Assembly: GCA_963769745.1 (NCBI GenBank)
Contig: CAVYNB010000017.1
Span: 149,011-213,010, forward strand
Reading direction: 5' to 3'
DNA length: 64,000 nt
Source of the DNA: JALORV01 sp963769745
GTDB lineage: Bacteria; Pseudomonadota; Gammaproteobacteria; Burkholderiales; Burkholderiaceae_F
The notes beneath the pieces are model-generated. The model saw nothing but the letters and a program-made list of their open reading frames with translations, was not told the DNA's origin and made no database searches. Positions 1 to 7,807 of the stretch are shown here, in pieces (position 1 is the first letter of the stretch; the number at the start of each line of letters is the position of its first letter). The translations under genes and the position numbers were made by a program.

Positions 1-330
1 GACGATGTCCCGAAGCACGATCGCGGCTGCGAGCCACAGTGGCAGCAGCCCCTGCCACGCCAGCACCAGGGTGACGGTCAGCATGGTCAGTTTGTCGGCG
101 ACCGGATCGGCAATCGCGCCGAAGCGCGTCCGCGCATTGAAACGCCGGGCGATCTGCCCGTCGACGAGATCGCTCAACGCAGACACCAGCAGCGTCCAGA
201 GGGCCGTCACGTAGCGCTGCTCGACGAGCAGTGTGCCAATCACCGGGATCAGTACGCCGCGAATGACCGTGATGGCGTTGGGCACATGCCGCAGCGCACG
301 GCTGGGAGCGGCGTCAGAAGCGGGCCACAT
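1..330 (-). CDS. CDP-alcohol phosphatidyltransferase, PgsA-like (partial, runs off left edge)
   Basis: Integral membrane enzyme that transfers a phosphatidyl group from CDP-diacylglycerol to an alcohol, for example glycerol-3-phosphate. Only the N-terminal part is present. Read on the minus strand it gives the family signature D-G-x2-A-R-x8-G-x3-D-x3-D (DLVDGQIARRFNARTRFGAI then ADPVADK), with hydrophobic helices on both sides. The start is either ATG at 330, which overlaps the upstream aldo/keto reductase stop, or GTG at 285 just before PNAITVIRG, the usual N-terminus of this family. The exact alcohol substrate cannot be told from the fragment. Confidence 0.75.
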   Translation of the reverse strand, partial: MWPASDAAPSRALRHVPNAITVIRGVLIPVIGTLLVEQRYVTALWTLLVSALSDLVDGQIARRFNARTRFGAIADPVADKLTMLTVTLVLAWQGLLPLWLAAAIVLRDIV

Positions 331-1252
331 GATCTGCGATCGTCCGCCGTAACGCGGCATCCGGCAAGCGGCCGCGCGCCGCCGCGATGTTCTCGCGCAT
401 GTGCTCCGGATCGGTCGTGGCCGGGATGGCGCAGGTCACCGCGGGGTGCGAGACGATCCACTTCAGGCACACCTGGGCCCAGCTCGTGCAGCCGATCTCG
501 GCGGCCCAGCCCGGCAGCCGGAAGCCGTTCAGCCGGTCGACCAGAGCGCCACCGTCGAAGGGCCGATTGATGATGACCGCGGTGCCGCGTTCGGCGGCCA
601 GGGGCAGCAGGCGCGCTTCGACACTGCGATCGGCAAAGCTGTAGCTCACCTGCATGAAGTCGAATTCCTCGCGCTTCAGCGCCGCTTCGAGCGCCGCGTG
701 GCGGCGGCCATGCGAGGTGGTGATACCGATGTAACGGACGCGTCCATCGGCCCGCCACTGGCGCAGCGTCGCCAGGTGGGTCTCCCAGTCGACCATGTTG
801 TGGATCTGCAGCAGGTCGAAGCGCCTGAGGCCCCAGAGCTGCAGCGAGTCGAGCATCTGCCGTGCCCCCGCATCGCGGCCCTGGGTCCAGACCTTGGTCG
901 CAGCGAACGTGGTTGCTGCGCTTCCCAGCTGCGCGATCAGTTCCCCGACGACCGCCTCGGCACGCCCGTACATCGGGCTCGAGTCGATCATCCGCCCGCC
1001 GCCCGCATAGAACGTCTCCAGTACCCGGCGCCGCCGCGCAAGATCGAACGCACTGCGACCGATATCGAAGGTCAGCCAGGTGCCCATGCCGACGGCGGGA
1101 ATCTGCTCGCCACTGCGCGGAATGGCGCGCGTAATGAGCGGGCCGGTCGGGGCCGACTCGCCGAGCGCCAGCTTGGGAAACATCGACAGTGCCGCGGCGC
1201 TCAGCAGGCGGCGGCGATCGTGCGAAGGGACGGGGGACGAAAGAGCGTGCAT
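314..1252 (-). CDS. Aldo/keto reductase with probable export signal
   Basis: NAD(P)H-dependent oxidoreductase of the aldo/keto reductase superfamily, 312 residues. The catalytic tetrad is visible: Asp90 and Tyr95 in DSSPMYG, Lys120 in ATKVW, and His151 in LLQIHNM. The N-terminus DRRRLLSAAALSMFPKLALG resembles a twin-arginine signal, so the protein may be exported already folded with its cofactor; that is inference. The gene lies 3 bp beyond an EamA transporter gene and overlaps the start of the phosphatidyltransferase, so the three may be co-transcribed. The physiological substrate is unknown. Confidence 0.85.
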   Translation of the reverse strand: MHALSSPVPSHDRRRLLSAAALSMFPKLALGESAPTGPLITRAIPRSGEQIPAVGMGTWLTFDIGRSAFDLARRRRVLETFYAGGGRMIDSSPMYGRAEAVVGELIAQLGSAATTFAATKVWTQGRDAGARQMLDSLQLWGLRRFDLLQIHNMVDWETHLATLRQWRADGRVRYIGITTSHGRRHAALEAALKREEFDFMQVSYSFADRSVEARLLPLAAERGTAVIINRPFDGGALVDRLNGFRLPGWAAEIGCTSWAQVCLKWIVSHPAVTCAIPATTDPEHMRENIAAARGRLPDAALRRTIADHVARF

Positions 1253-1255
1253 TGT

Positions 1256-2161
1256 TCAGCCTCGCCGCGCGTTGACCAGCGCAATGCCGACCGCGACCAT
1301 CAGTGCGGCGGCGATGAACGATGCGGACAGCCGTTCGTTCAGCAGGACGACTCCGAAGGCCACGCCCGCCAGCGGCGCGATGAACGCAAACACGGACAGG
1401 CGTGCTGCGTAGTAACGGGTCAGCAGCCAGAACCAGGCGAGGTAGCTGGCGAAGGCAACGATGACGCCCTGGTACAGCAGCATCGAGACCGTCACCGCGT
1501 CGAGGCGGATCACTCCCGGTTCGGACAGGGCGAACGATGCGAGCGGCAACAGCAGTGCCGAAACGGCCAGCTGGTACAGCAGCGTTTTCTCGGCCCGTGC
1601 ACCGGACAGGCGCGTGGCGCGGATCAGCACGGTCGTGGCAGCCCACAGCGCCGCCGCCAGCACCCCGCAGGCATCGCCCAGCAGGGTCTGACGATCGCCG
1701 CTGGCGTAACCGTCAGCGAAGGCCGCCACGATGCCGGCAAACGCCAGTGCCACGCCCAGCCATTGCAGCGCGCTCAGCCGCTCGCTGGGCACCCACCAGG
1801 CGAGTCCGATGGCGGTCAGCACCGGCGCGAGATAGATGAAGATGACCATGCGCGACGCCAGCGTATGCGCCAGGCCGTAGTAGATCAGGAAGAACTCGAC
1901 CGCGAAGAGGCACCCGGCGACAAGTCCCGGCGCCATCGTCCGGTCGCGCTCGAAAAGTGCGATGCCGCGGCTGCGCGACCACACGAGCAGCAGCACCGTG
2001 GCGAGCACCGAGCGGATTCCGCCCTGCATGACGGGCGACACTCCGGCCGCAGCGACCTTGACCGTCACCTGCTGCAGGCCCCACAGAAGCGTGCAGACGA
2101 GCATGACGGCATACGCAGTCATGTCCAGGGGGCGGCGCGTCACGGCCATGGCTGCATGCAT
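1256..2161 (-). CDS. EamA/DMT-family transporter
   Basis: Predicted inner-membrane exporter of the drug/metabolite transporter superfamily, 301 residues, the usual size for the ten-helix two-repeat form. Hydrophobic segments run through the whole protein, and the two internally related halves begin near MTAYAVMLVCTLLWGLQQVT and near GVLAAALWAATTVLIRATRL. ATG at 2161 is the first start; ATG at 2149 (MAVTRR) is an alternative. It is divergent from the thioesterase gene at 2221 with only 59 bp between them, which must carry both promoters. The substrate is not predictable. Confidence 0.85.
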   Translation of the reverse strand: MHAAMAVTRRPLDMTAYAVMLVCTLLWGLQQVTVKVAAAGVSPVMQGGIRSVLATVLLLVWSRSRGIALFERDRTMAPGLVAGCLFAVEFFLIYYGLAHTLASRMVIFIYLAPVLTAIGLAWWVPSERLSALQWLGVALAFAGIVAAFADGYASGDRQTLLGDACGVLAAALWAATTVLIRATRLSGARAEKTLLYQLAVSALLLPLASFALSEPGVIRLDAVTVSMLLYQGVIVAFASYLAWFWLLTRYYAARLSVFAFIAPLAGVAFGVVLLNERLSASFIAAALMVAVGIALVNARRG

Positions 2162-2220
2162 TCTGCCAGTGCCCGAATTGTCGCCGCACGCCTAGAATCC
2201 GCCCACGCTGGAGGAGCCCG

Positions 2221-2649
2221 ATGAGCCCTGACCTGAAGCCCGGGATCAGCTATGTCTTCGACTACACCGTACCGGACAGCAAGACGGTGCCGCGGCTGTA
2301 TCCGGAATGGCGAGAGTTCGGCGAGATGCCCGAAGTCTTCGCCACGGGATTCCTGGTCGGCCTGATGGAAGGCGCGTGCCAGCTTGCGATCAAGCCGTAT
2401 CTTGACTGGCCGCGCGAGCAGTCGCTCGGCACGCATGTCAGCTTTTCGCATCTCGCCGCGACTCCACCGGGCCTGACGGTGCGGGTGCACGTCGAGGTGG
2501 TCGCGGTCGAGGGGCGCAAGGTGCGGTTCCAGGCCAGCGCCCATGACGGGCACGATCTCATCTCCGAGGGTACGCACGAGCGCGTCATCATCGATGCGGC
2601 CCGCTTCAACGAGAAGATCTCGGCCAAGCGCCGGGCAGCGGGACGCTGA
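2221..2649 (+). CDS. Thioesterase, fluoroacetyl-CoA thioesterase (FlK)-like hotdog fold
   Basis: Small hotdog-fold protein of 142 residues, the size and pattern of FlK-like thioesterases that hydrolyse acyl-CoA esters. Family-like features are the LVGLMEGACQLAIKPYL helix and the GTHVSFSHLAATPPGLTVRV strand region, which holds the conserved HVSFSHLA motif. It is the first gene of a tight plus-strand group: the next gene starts 5 bp after its stop and the third overlaps by an ATGA. The natural thioester is unknown; the neighbours are FMN-fold proteins rather than CoA-pathway enzymes. Confidence 0.8.
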   Translation: MSPDLKPGISYVFDYTVPDSKTVPRLYPEWREFGEMPEVFATGFLVGLMEGACQLAIKPYLDWPREQSLGTHVSFSHLAATPPGLTVRVHVEVVAVEGRKVRFQASAHDGHDLISEGTHERVIIDAARFNEKISAKRRAAGR

Positions 2650-2654
2650 GCGCG

Positions 2655-3146
2655 ATGGCCACGCCGGTGCTGGACGACCGCGTGCTGGAGTTCCTTCAGC
2701 ATCGCGTCATGATTTCGGTCGCGTCGCGCAGCCTCGACCATGTGCCTTCTGTCGTCCGCTGCCACGGCTTTCGCGTGTTCGAGCGACCGCAGCGCCTCAC
2801 GGTCTTCGTGCGTTCGCGCCATTCGGAACGCGTGCTGGCGGACGTCCGTGCCACCGGGCTCGTTGCGGTGGTGTTCAGCGAGCCCAGCACGCACCGAACC
2901 TTGCAGGTCAAGGGCGAGGACGCCGTGGTCGGCACGCTCGACGAAGGCGACTGGCCGATGATCGGCGCACACATGGAGGCCGCCGTCGCCGAACTGTGCC
3001 CGCTCGGCTACGGAGAGACCTGGGTGCGCACCGTCTTCGAGGCCACGCCGGCACAGGTGCAGGCCGTGCGCTTCACGCCGACGAGCGCATTCGCGCAGAC
3101 ACCGGGTCCTCGCGCCGGCGAACCCCTCGCAGGCGAGCGGCTATGA
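2655..3146 (+). CDS. Pyridoxamine 5'-phosphate oxidase-like FMN-binding split-barrel protein
   Basis: A 163-residue single-domain protein resembling the pyridoxamine-phosphate-oxidase-like split barrel: an N-terminal VLEFLQHRVMISVASRS strand-helix unit, then alternating strands (LTVFVRSRHSERVLADVR, GLVAVVFSEPSTHRTLQVKG). The C-terminal 30 residues are Pro/Ala/Gly-rich and probably flexible. Its stop overlaps the start of the next gene, which begins with a second split-barrel domain, so the two are translationally coupled and may form a heteromer. The flavin or haem ligand cannot be assigned. Confidence 0.7.
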   Translation: MATPVLDDRVLEFLQHRVMISVASRSLDHVPSVVRCHGFRVFERPQRLTVFVRSRHSERVLADVRATGLVAVVFSEPSTHRTLQVKGEDAVVGTLDEGDWPMIGAHMEAAVAELCPLGYGETWVRTVFEATPAQVQAVRFTPTSAFAQTPGPRAGEPLAGERL

Positions 3147-4486
3147 ACGGACCGCCGCTGGACTCGATCCGCGCCTGCCTCGAGGGCATCGTCCCGAGCC
3201 TCGTCGCCACCTGCGCCGCGGACGGCGTACCGAATCTGACCTACGTGTCGCACGTCCACTACGTCGATCGCAAGCACGTCGCGCTGTCGTTCCAGTTCTT
3301 CAACAAGACGCGCGCGAACATCCTGGCGAACCCGCACGCCACCGTGTTTCTCGTCGATCCGCACACGGCGGGCCGCTACGTGCTTCACGTCCGCTATCTG
3401 CACACCGAGGCCGAGGGTGCGCTCTTCGAACGGATGAAGGCGTATCTGGCAGGCATCGCTTCGCACACAGGCATGGCGGGGGTCTTCAAGCTGCAGGGCG
3501 CGGATGTCTACGAGGTGCTGGAGATCGAGCATCTGCCGGGGCCGGAGCTGGCAGCACCATCGACGCGCTCCGGCCTGCTCGGCGCGGTGCGCAGCGTGTC
3601 TTCGCTGCTGTCCGCCGCGACCGACCTTTCCTCGGTGCTCGACGAGGTGCTGGCCGTGCTCGATGCCGATCTGGGCATCACGCATTCGATGGTGATGCTG
3701 ATCGAGCGTAGTCGCTCGCGCCTGTACACGGTCGCGAGCCGTGGCTATCCCGCGTCGGGAGTCGGCTCCGAGATACCGCTGGGGCACGGCATCATCGGCG
3801 TGGCCGCGCGCGAGGGGACGTCGATCCGCATTTCCCACGGCACCAGTGAATATGCCTACAGCCGGATCATGCGCGAGCGCGCCGAGCGCGACGGACTGAC
3901 GAACCTGATCGATACCGAAATTCCGCTGCCGGGACTGGCGGCGCCGGGTTCGCAGCTCGCGGTGCCGCTGCGCGTCAGCGGCCACACCGTGGGCGTGCTG
4001 TTCGCGGAAAGCCCGGACGACGCCCGCTTCAGCTGGGAGGACGAGGACGCGCTGGTCGCAATCGCCTCCCAGCTCGGTACGACGATCGCCCTGTTGCAGC
4101 AGGCCGCCGACGCCGGTGACGACGCGCCGGCGGCAAGCCATCGCCCTGCCACTCCGCGCGGCACGCCACTTGCGATCCGCCACTATCCCGCCGACAACTC
4201 GGTATTCATCGGCGACGATTATCTGATCAAGGGCGTGGCCGGAGCCATCTTCCGCAAGCTCGTGCGCGACTACGTCGAGCAGGGCCGCACGGACTTCACC
4301 AACCGCGAACTGCGGCTCGACTCGTCGATTCGGTTGCCCGATATCACCGACAACCTGGAAGCGCGATTGATCCTGCTGGTGCGACGTTTGCAGGAACGCG
4401 GGTCCGAGGTCCGCATCGAGAAGACCGGGCGCGGCCGGTTCCGCCTGGCGGCGGAGCGGCCGCTGACATTGGTCGAGGCCGGTTGA
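3143..4486 (+). CDS. FMN split-barrel / GAF / winged-helix fusion, putative sensor-regulator
   Basis: 447-residue three-part protein. Residues about 1-135 look like a pyridoxamine-phosphate-oxidase-type split barrel (PSLVATCAADGVPNLTYVSH). Residues about 150-325 form a GAF domain (SAATDLSSVLDEVLAVLDAD through GSQLAVPLRVSGHTVGVLFA). Residues about 345-440 look like a winged helix (FTNRELRLDSSIRLPDITDN then RGRFRL). The start is ATG at 3143 overlapping the upstream TGA. The combination suggests a flavin- or ligand-sensing DNA-binding protein. Domain limits are by eye and the target is unknown. Confidence 0.75.
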   Translation: MNGPPLDSIRACLEGIVPSLVATCAADGVPNLTYVSHVHYVDRKHVALSFQFFNKTRANILANPHATVFLVDPHTAGRYVLHVRYLHTEAEGALFERMKAYLAGIASHTGMAGVFKLQGADVYEVLEIEHLPGPELAAPSTRSGLLGAVRSVSSLLSAATDLSSVLDEVLAVLDADLGITHSMVMLIERSRSRLYTVASRGYPASGVGSEIPLGHGIIGVAAREGTSIRISHGTSEYAYSRIMRERAERDGLTNLIDTEIPLPGLAAPGSQLAVPLRVSGHTVGVLFAESPDDARFSWEDEDALVAIASQLGTTIALLQQAADAGDDAPAASHRPATPRGTPLAIRHYPADNSVFIGDDYLIKGVAGAIFRKLVRDYVEQGRTDFTNRELRLDSSIRLPDITDNLEARLILLVRRLQERGSEVRIEKTGRGRFRLAAERPLTLVEAG

Positions 4487-4585
4487 TCGTCGGCTGACCG
4501 GCCTGTACGTGTCGGCCATTGCAAGCTCCCGCGAGCGTTCCGCAGGTATCCCGGCCGCGCGAGCCCTGCATGCGAAAATCGCAGC

Positions 4586-4786
4586 ATGTCAGTTTCACCT
4601 TCGACGTCGAGCATCCCGGTGCCGGTGCCGTCGCCCTGCATCTCGGTCTGCACGATGGACCCACGCAGCGCACTGTGCACGGGCTGCCTGCGCACGATCG
4701 TTGAGATCGCGGAGTGGAGCCGCTATTCCGACGCTGACAAGCAGGCGGTCTGGCTGCGGATAGCCGAACGTCGCACCCGCGGCTGA
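4586..4786 (+). CDS. DUF1289 cysteine-rich small protein
   Basis: 66-residue protein carrying the DUF1289 pattern PCISVCTMD...LCTGCLRTIVEIAEWSRYSD, with four cysteines spaced as in a probable metal or Fe-S site. The N-terminal 15 residues are low-complexity Ser/Pro/Val. It starts 100 bp after the split-barrel/GAF gene and ends 17 bp before the metallo-hydrolase gene. The biochemical role of DUF1289 proteins is not known to me; the family is common in proteobacteria. Confidence 0.8.
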   Translation: MSVSPSTSSIPVPVPSPCISVCTMDPRSALCTGCLRTIVEIAEWSRYSDADKQAVWLRIAERRTRG

Positions 4787-4802
4787 TTGACCCGTTTCGA
4801 CG

Positions 4803-5738
4803 ATGACATCGAACCATCCGGCCGTAGCGCTACCGCCGACGATGCACGTCTTCGAGCGTGGCTGGCTGTCATCGAACAATATCCTGTTCCTCGACGACGA
4901 CCGCAGCGCGACGCTGGTCGACACCGGCTATGTCAGCCATCGTGAGCAGACACTGGCCCTGGTGCAGAGCCAGCTCGCGGGTCGACGGCTGACGCGCATC
5001 CTCAACACGCACCTGCATTCGGACCACTGCGGAGGCAATGCCTACCTGCAGCAAGCCACCGGCGCACGGCTCGCCATTCCTCCGGGGCTTGCAGACGCGG
5101 TGGAACACTGGGACGAGGAGTTGCTGACTTTCCGCGCGACCGGCCAGGACTGCGCTCGCTTCCGGCACGACGACGTGCTCGAACCTGGCACCGCATGGCG
5201 TCTGGGCGAGCGTGACTGGCAGGTCCTGGCAGCACCCGGTCACGATCCGCACTCGATCATGCTGTGGAACCCTGTCGATCGCATACTGATCTCGGCGGAC
5301 GCGCTGTGGCAGCACGGCTTCGGCGGAATCTTTCCGGAGATCGAAGGCGAGTCAGGCTTCGCCGAGCAGGCCGCCATGCTCGAGCTGATCGCCCGCCTTG
5401 CTCCGCGCCTCGTCATCCCGGGCCATGGGGCACCGTTCACCGACGTCGACGCTGCGCTGGGACGGGCTCACCAGCGGCTGGCCGCGCTCTCGGCGGACCC
5501 GGCGCGCAATGCACGACAGGTGGCCAAGGCATTGATCAAGTTCTACCTGCTCGACGTGCGCTCGCTGTCGCTGGAGGCGCTGATACGGCACCTGAGCGGT
5601 GCGCGCTATTTCAACGTGATCAACGAGCGCTACTTCCGCGTTCCATTCGACCAGCTAATCGAGCGCAGCGTGCACGAGCTGGTCGCGGTCGGGGCGGCGG
5701 AGTGTCACGACGGTGTGGTTGCCAACCGGGACGGCTGA
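4803..5738 (+). CDS. MBL-fold metallo-hydrolase
   Basis: Metallo-beta-lactamase-fold hydrolase of 311 residues. The dinuclear metal motif HxHxDH is at His70, His72, Asp74 and His75 (THLHSDHCGG). Further ligands are His147 in APGHDPHS, Asp166 in ISADALW, and the histidine in LVIPGHGAP. This is the glyoxalase-II-like architecture. The C-terminal about 80 residues are helical (FYLLDVRSLSLEALIRHL), as in several hydrolases of the superfamily. The substrate cannot be deduced. It is followed by a gene-poor stretch. Confidence 0.88.
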   Translation: MTSNHPAVALPPTMHVFERGWLSSNNILFLDDDRSATLVDTGYVSHREQTLALVQSQLAGRRLTRILNTHLHSDHCGGNAYLQQATGARLAIPPGLADAVEHWDEELLTFRATGQDCARFRHDDVLEPGTAWRLGERDWQVLAAPGHDPHSIMLWNPVDRILISADALWQHGFGGIFPEIEGESGFAEQAAMLELIARLAPRLVIPGHGAPFTDVDAALGRAHQRLAALSADPARNARQVAKALIKFYLLDVRSLSLEALIRHLSGARYFNVINERYFRVPFDQLIERSVHELVAVGAAECHDGVVANRDG

Positions 5739-5825
5739 AACGTGCGACCCGCTGTTAGCGGGGTCGAGTCCTGCCGTGAAGTGTGTCTAAGCGGTCGCGC
5801 GGCGATCCGGATGCTGGCCTGCCCG

Positions 5826-5936
5826 CTAAATGCAGACGGCGGTGGCAAGCACGACCAGTACGACCACTGACCAGATGCCGGTGAACAGCGGGAGGTCCCC
5901 GATTGGAACGAGACGGTCGTCGTCGGCCTGATTCAT
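5826..5936 (-). CDS. Small single-pass membrane protein (36 residues)
   Basis: Short gene supported by an excellent ribosome-binding site: GGAGGG ends 4 bases before ATG at 5936. The product begins with an acidic soluble segment (MNQADDDRLVPIGDLP) followed by one hydrophobic helix (WSVVVLVVLATAVCI) running to the C-terminus. No family is recognised. It lies alone in a gene-poor region convergent with the metallo-hydrolase. A small membrane-associated regulator or subunit is possible but not supported by context. Confidence 0.6.
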   Translation of the reverse strand: MNQADDDRLVPIGDLPLFTGIWSVVVLVVLATAVCI

Positions 5937-6273
5937 GTTGCCCTCCAGGATGAGGTGAAAAGGAAGAAAAAAGTAAAGGGGGCAGACGAGACGACGCGCG
6001 GCTGAAGTTGAAGGAGAGGGACTGAGGGAAAGTCGCAAGGGTGTTGCCCTCCCCAGGATGCAGGTGGCACCCCTGAACGAAGTATCGGAAGGTCCACGCC
6101 GGATGTTTATCGTCCTGACAGACGAATGCGCCATGTTCGCCCGTTGACTACGACGCGCACGCGTGGACTAGCGCATGGAGGATTCGCTCAAGTCCGGGCG
6201 CTAGCGTTAGGAACGGCGACTATGGACGCTCGGGGATCGGCCGGTCCAGCACTTGAAGGGATGCCTCCATGAC

Positions 6274-6521
6274 CGCGTCCATGCTTGCTCAGAGTCAGTC
6301 CACAGGAAAGCAAGCGCTCACCTGTTGAGCTGGTCACGGGCGCAAGTTCGTCACGGTCCCGATGCGGCCGGCCTCGACACGGGAGCGGTCGACACGCCCG
6401 CGTCCATGCTTGCTCAGATTCAGTCTCCAGGAAAGCAAGTGCTCACCTGTTGAGCTGGTCACGGGCGCAAGTTCGTCATGGTCCGATGCGGCAGGCCTCG
6501 ACACAGGATCAGCGACCACGC
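6274..6521. repeat. Tandem direct repeat, two copies of about 125 bp
   Basis: Two imperfect copies with a 125-bp period: copy 1 starts at 6274 and copy 2 at 6399, both opening with CGCGTCCATGCTTGCTCAG and sharing CTCACCTGTTGAGCTGGTCA and CGGGCGCAAGTTCGTCA. Each copy contains an inverted repeat: GCTTGCT at 6283-6289 pairs with AGCAAGC at 6309-6315, and the second copy keeps the stem with one G-T change (6408-6414 with 6434-6440). No convincing coding frame spans the array. The rest of 5937-6704 (768 bases) shows no other feature I can support. Confidence 0.8.
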
Positions 6522-6704
6522 CAAACAGACGTCTGCGCGCCGTGGCGGTCAGTAACCACATCGCCGAACCCAACGGCACCGTATGCCCATCGGCGTAGGC
6601 CAAATGCCGCGACGAATACGTCGTCCGATGAATGGTGAGGCTGCGCGCTCGAGCCCAGCATGGCAGTGCGTCGATGTCGACGCGAACCGACACCGGAGCT
6701 CGCC

Positions 6705-6986
6705 ATGCAACCAGCACGACTCGATTCGACTTCAGACCCTTCTGCCCGTCGCAACATTCGTCGACCCGCCATCACCGTTTTCGTCGGACTGATCGCGCTT
6801 GCGATCGCTACGGCGGTCGTCGTCGACCCCACCGGCGGGCGCTCCTCCGCCGGGAGCGACGCCACCTACTCGAGCCTCGCCAGCCCTACCGCAGCCACGA
6901 CGACGGCCAGCGACGCCGCAACGCCGCGCTTCGAGCGCTCGGATGAGCCGGCCATCGAGGACTCTGTGAACGCTCACGGCGGCTGA
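6705..6986 (+). CDS. Small membrane-anchored hypothetical protein
   Basis: 93-residue product starting at ATG 6705 with GGAG eight bases upstream. Residues 1-20 are basic/polar, followed by one hydrophobic segment (ITVFVGLIALAIATAVVV, about residues 22-40) and a Ser/Thr/Ala-rich tail that ends in acidic residues. This topology suggests a single-pass protein with a low-complexity periplasmic tail. No family is recognised. The 272 bases after it (6987-7258) hold no other gene, only the hairpins upstream of mobB. Confidence 0.5.
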   Translation: MQPARLDSTSDPSARRNIRRPAITVFVGLIALAIATAVVVDPTGGRSSAGSDATYSSLASPTAATTTASDAATPRFERSDEPAIEDSVNAHGG

Positions 6987-7163
6987 GCTGCGGCCACACC
7001 GCGGCTCGCAGTCCGGCAGCCCCGCCGGACCGTCACGACAGCCGCTGTATCGCGTCGACCCCTGCGGCGCGACCTCGGGTTGCGAGGCGCGCGTCGCATG
7101 CGGCCCAGGCAGGCCGCTCGCCAGGTACGACGGGTCTTAGATATTTGTGGGCCATCGGCGGCT

Positions 7164-7216
7164 AGCCTGTGAGGCTGTGCGCAGGGTGAAGGACGGCACG
7201 GCTCACCCCGCCTGCG
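7164..7216 (+). promoter_or_regulatory. Two consecutive hairpins upstream of mobB
   Basis: The first hairpin is AGCCT-GTG-AGGCT at 7164-7176. The second pairs CGCAGG (7180-7185) and GTGA (7186-7189) with TCAC (7203-7206) and CCTGCG (7211-7216). They lie 43 bases before the mobB start and could form a transcript leader. I cannot match them to the Moco riboswitch consensus, so a regulatory role is inference. Confidence 0.3.
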
Positions 7217-7258
7217 TTGCTAAAGTCCGGGTTCGAACACGATTCGGACCGGGGCCGC

Positions 7259-7777
7259 ATGGGGCCATCGGCCAATGCCCACATGAAAGTTTTCGGTTTC
7301 GCCGGTTGGTCCGGCAGCGGCAAGACCGTGCTGATCGAACGCATCATTCCGCTGCTGACCGGTCGCGGACTCGAAGTGTCTCTGATCAAGCGGGCGCATC
7401 ACGAGTTCGACGTCGACGTGCCGGGCAAGGACTCCTACCGCCATCGGCGGGCAGGATGTCGGGAGGTGCTGCTGTCGTCCAGCGCACGCTGGGCACATAT
7501 GCACGAGCTGCGGGGCGCGCCTGAGCAGACGCTGCAGCAGTTGATCGACCGCATTTCCCCTTGCGACCTGCTGCTGGTGGAAGGCTTCAAGCGGGAAGCC
7601 ATCCCGAAGATGGAAATTTTCCGCCGCGACAACAACAAGGCCTCGCTGCATACCCACGATCCGCACATCGTCGCGGTGGCCGCCGACTGTCGCTTCGAAA
7701 CGGCGCTGCCGCAGTTCGAACTCGACGACGCGGCGGGCATCGCCGACTTCGTGTGCACGTTCAACCGGTTGGGATAG
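7259..7777 (+). CDS. mobB: Molybdopterin-guanine dinucleotide biosynthesis protein B (MobB)
   Basis: GTP-binding adaptor that assists MobA in adding GMP to molybdopterin. The Walker A motif GWSGSGKT lies at residues 16-23, and the MobB hallmarks IKRAHHEFDVDVPGKDSYRH and LLLVEGFKREAIPKMEIFR are present. The start at 7259 has a GGGG stretch upstream; ATG at 7283 (MKVFGFAG) is equally family-like. It is separated from mobA (19165) but lies in the same molybdenum/formate region, and the nitroreductase gene follows 30 bp later on the same strand. Confidence 0.92.
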   Translation: MGPSANAHMKVFGFAGWSGSGKTVLIERIIPLLTGRGLEVSLIKRAHHEFDVDVPGKDSYRHRRAGCREVLLSSSARWAHMHELRGAPEQTLQQLIDRISPCDLLLVEGFKREAIPKMEIFRRDNNKASLHTHDPHIVAVAADCRFETALPQFELDDAAGIADFVCTFNRLG

Positions 7778-7807
7778 CGCGGCGCATCGCCCACCTGGCA
7801 GTTGCAC

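Noticed and set aside
401..2224. Long antisense open frame of 607 codons
   Set aside because: It lies opposite the aldo/keto reductase and EamA genes, has Arg/Gln/His-rich composition and no family motifs; it is a shadow caused by high GC content.
6274..6521. CRISPR array
   Set aside because: Only two units, each about 125 bp, with no short repeat/spacer pattern and no cas gene in the window.
6180..7258. Insertion sequence or prophage remnant in the gene-poor interval
   Set aside because: No transposase or integrase similarity, terminal inverted repeats or target duplication could be seen.
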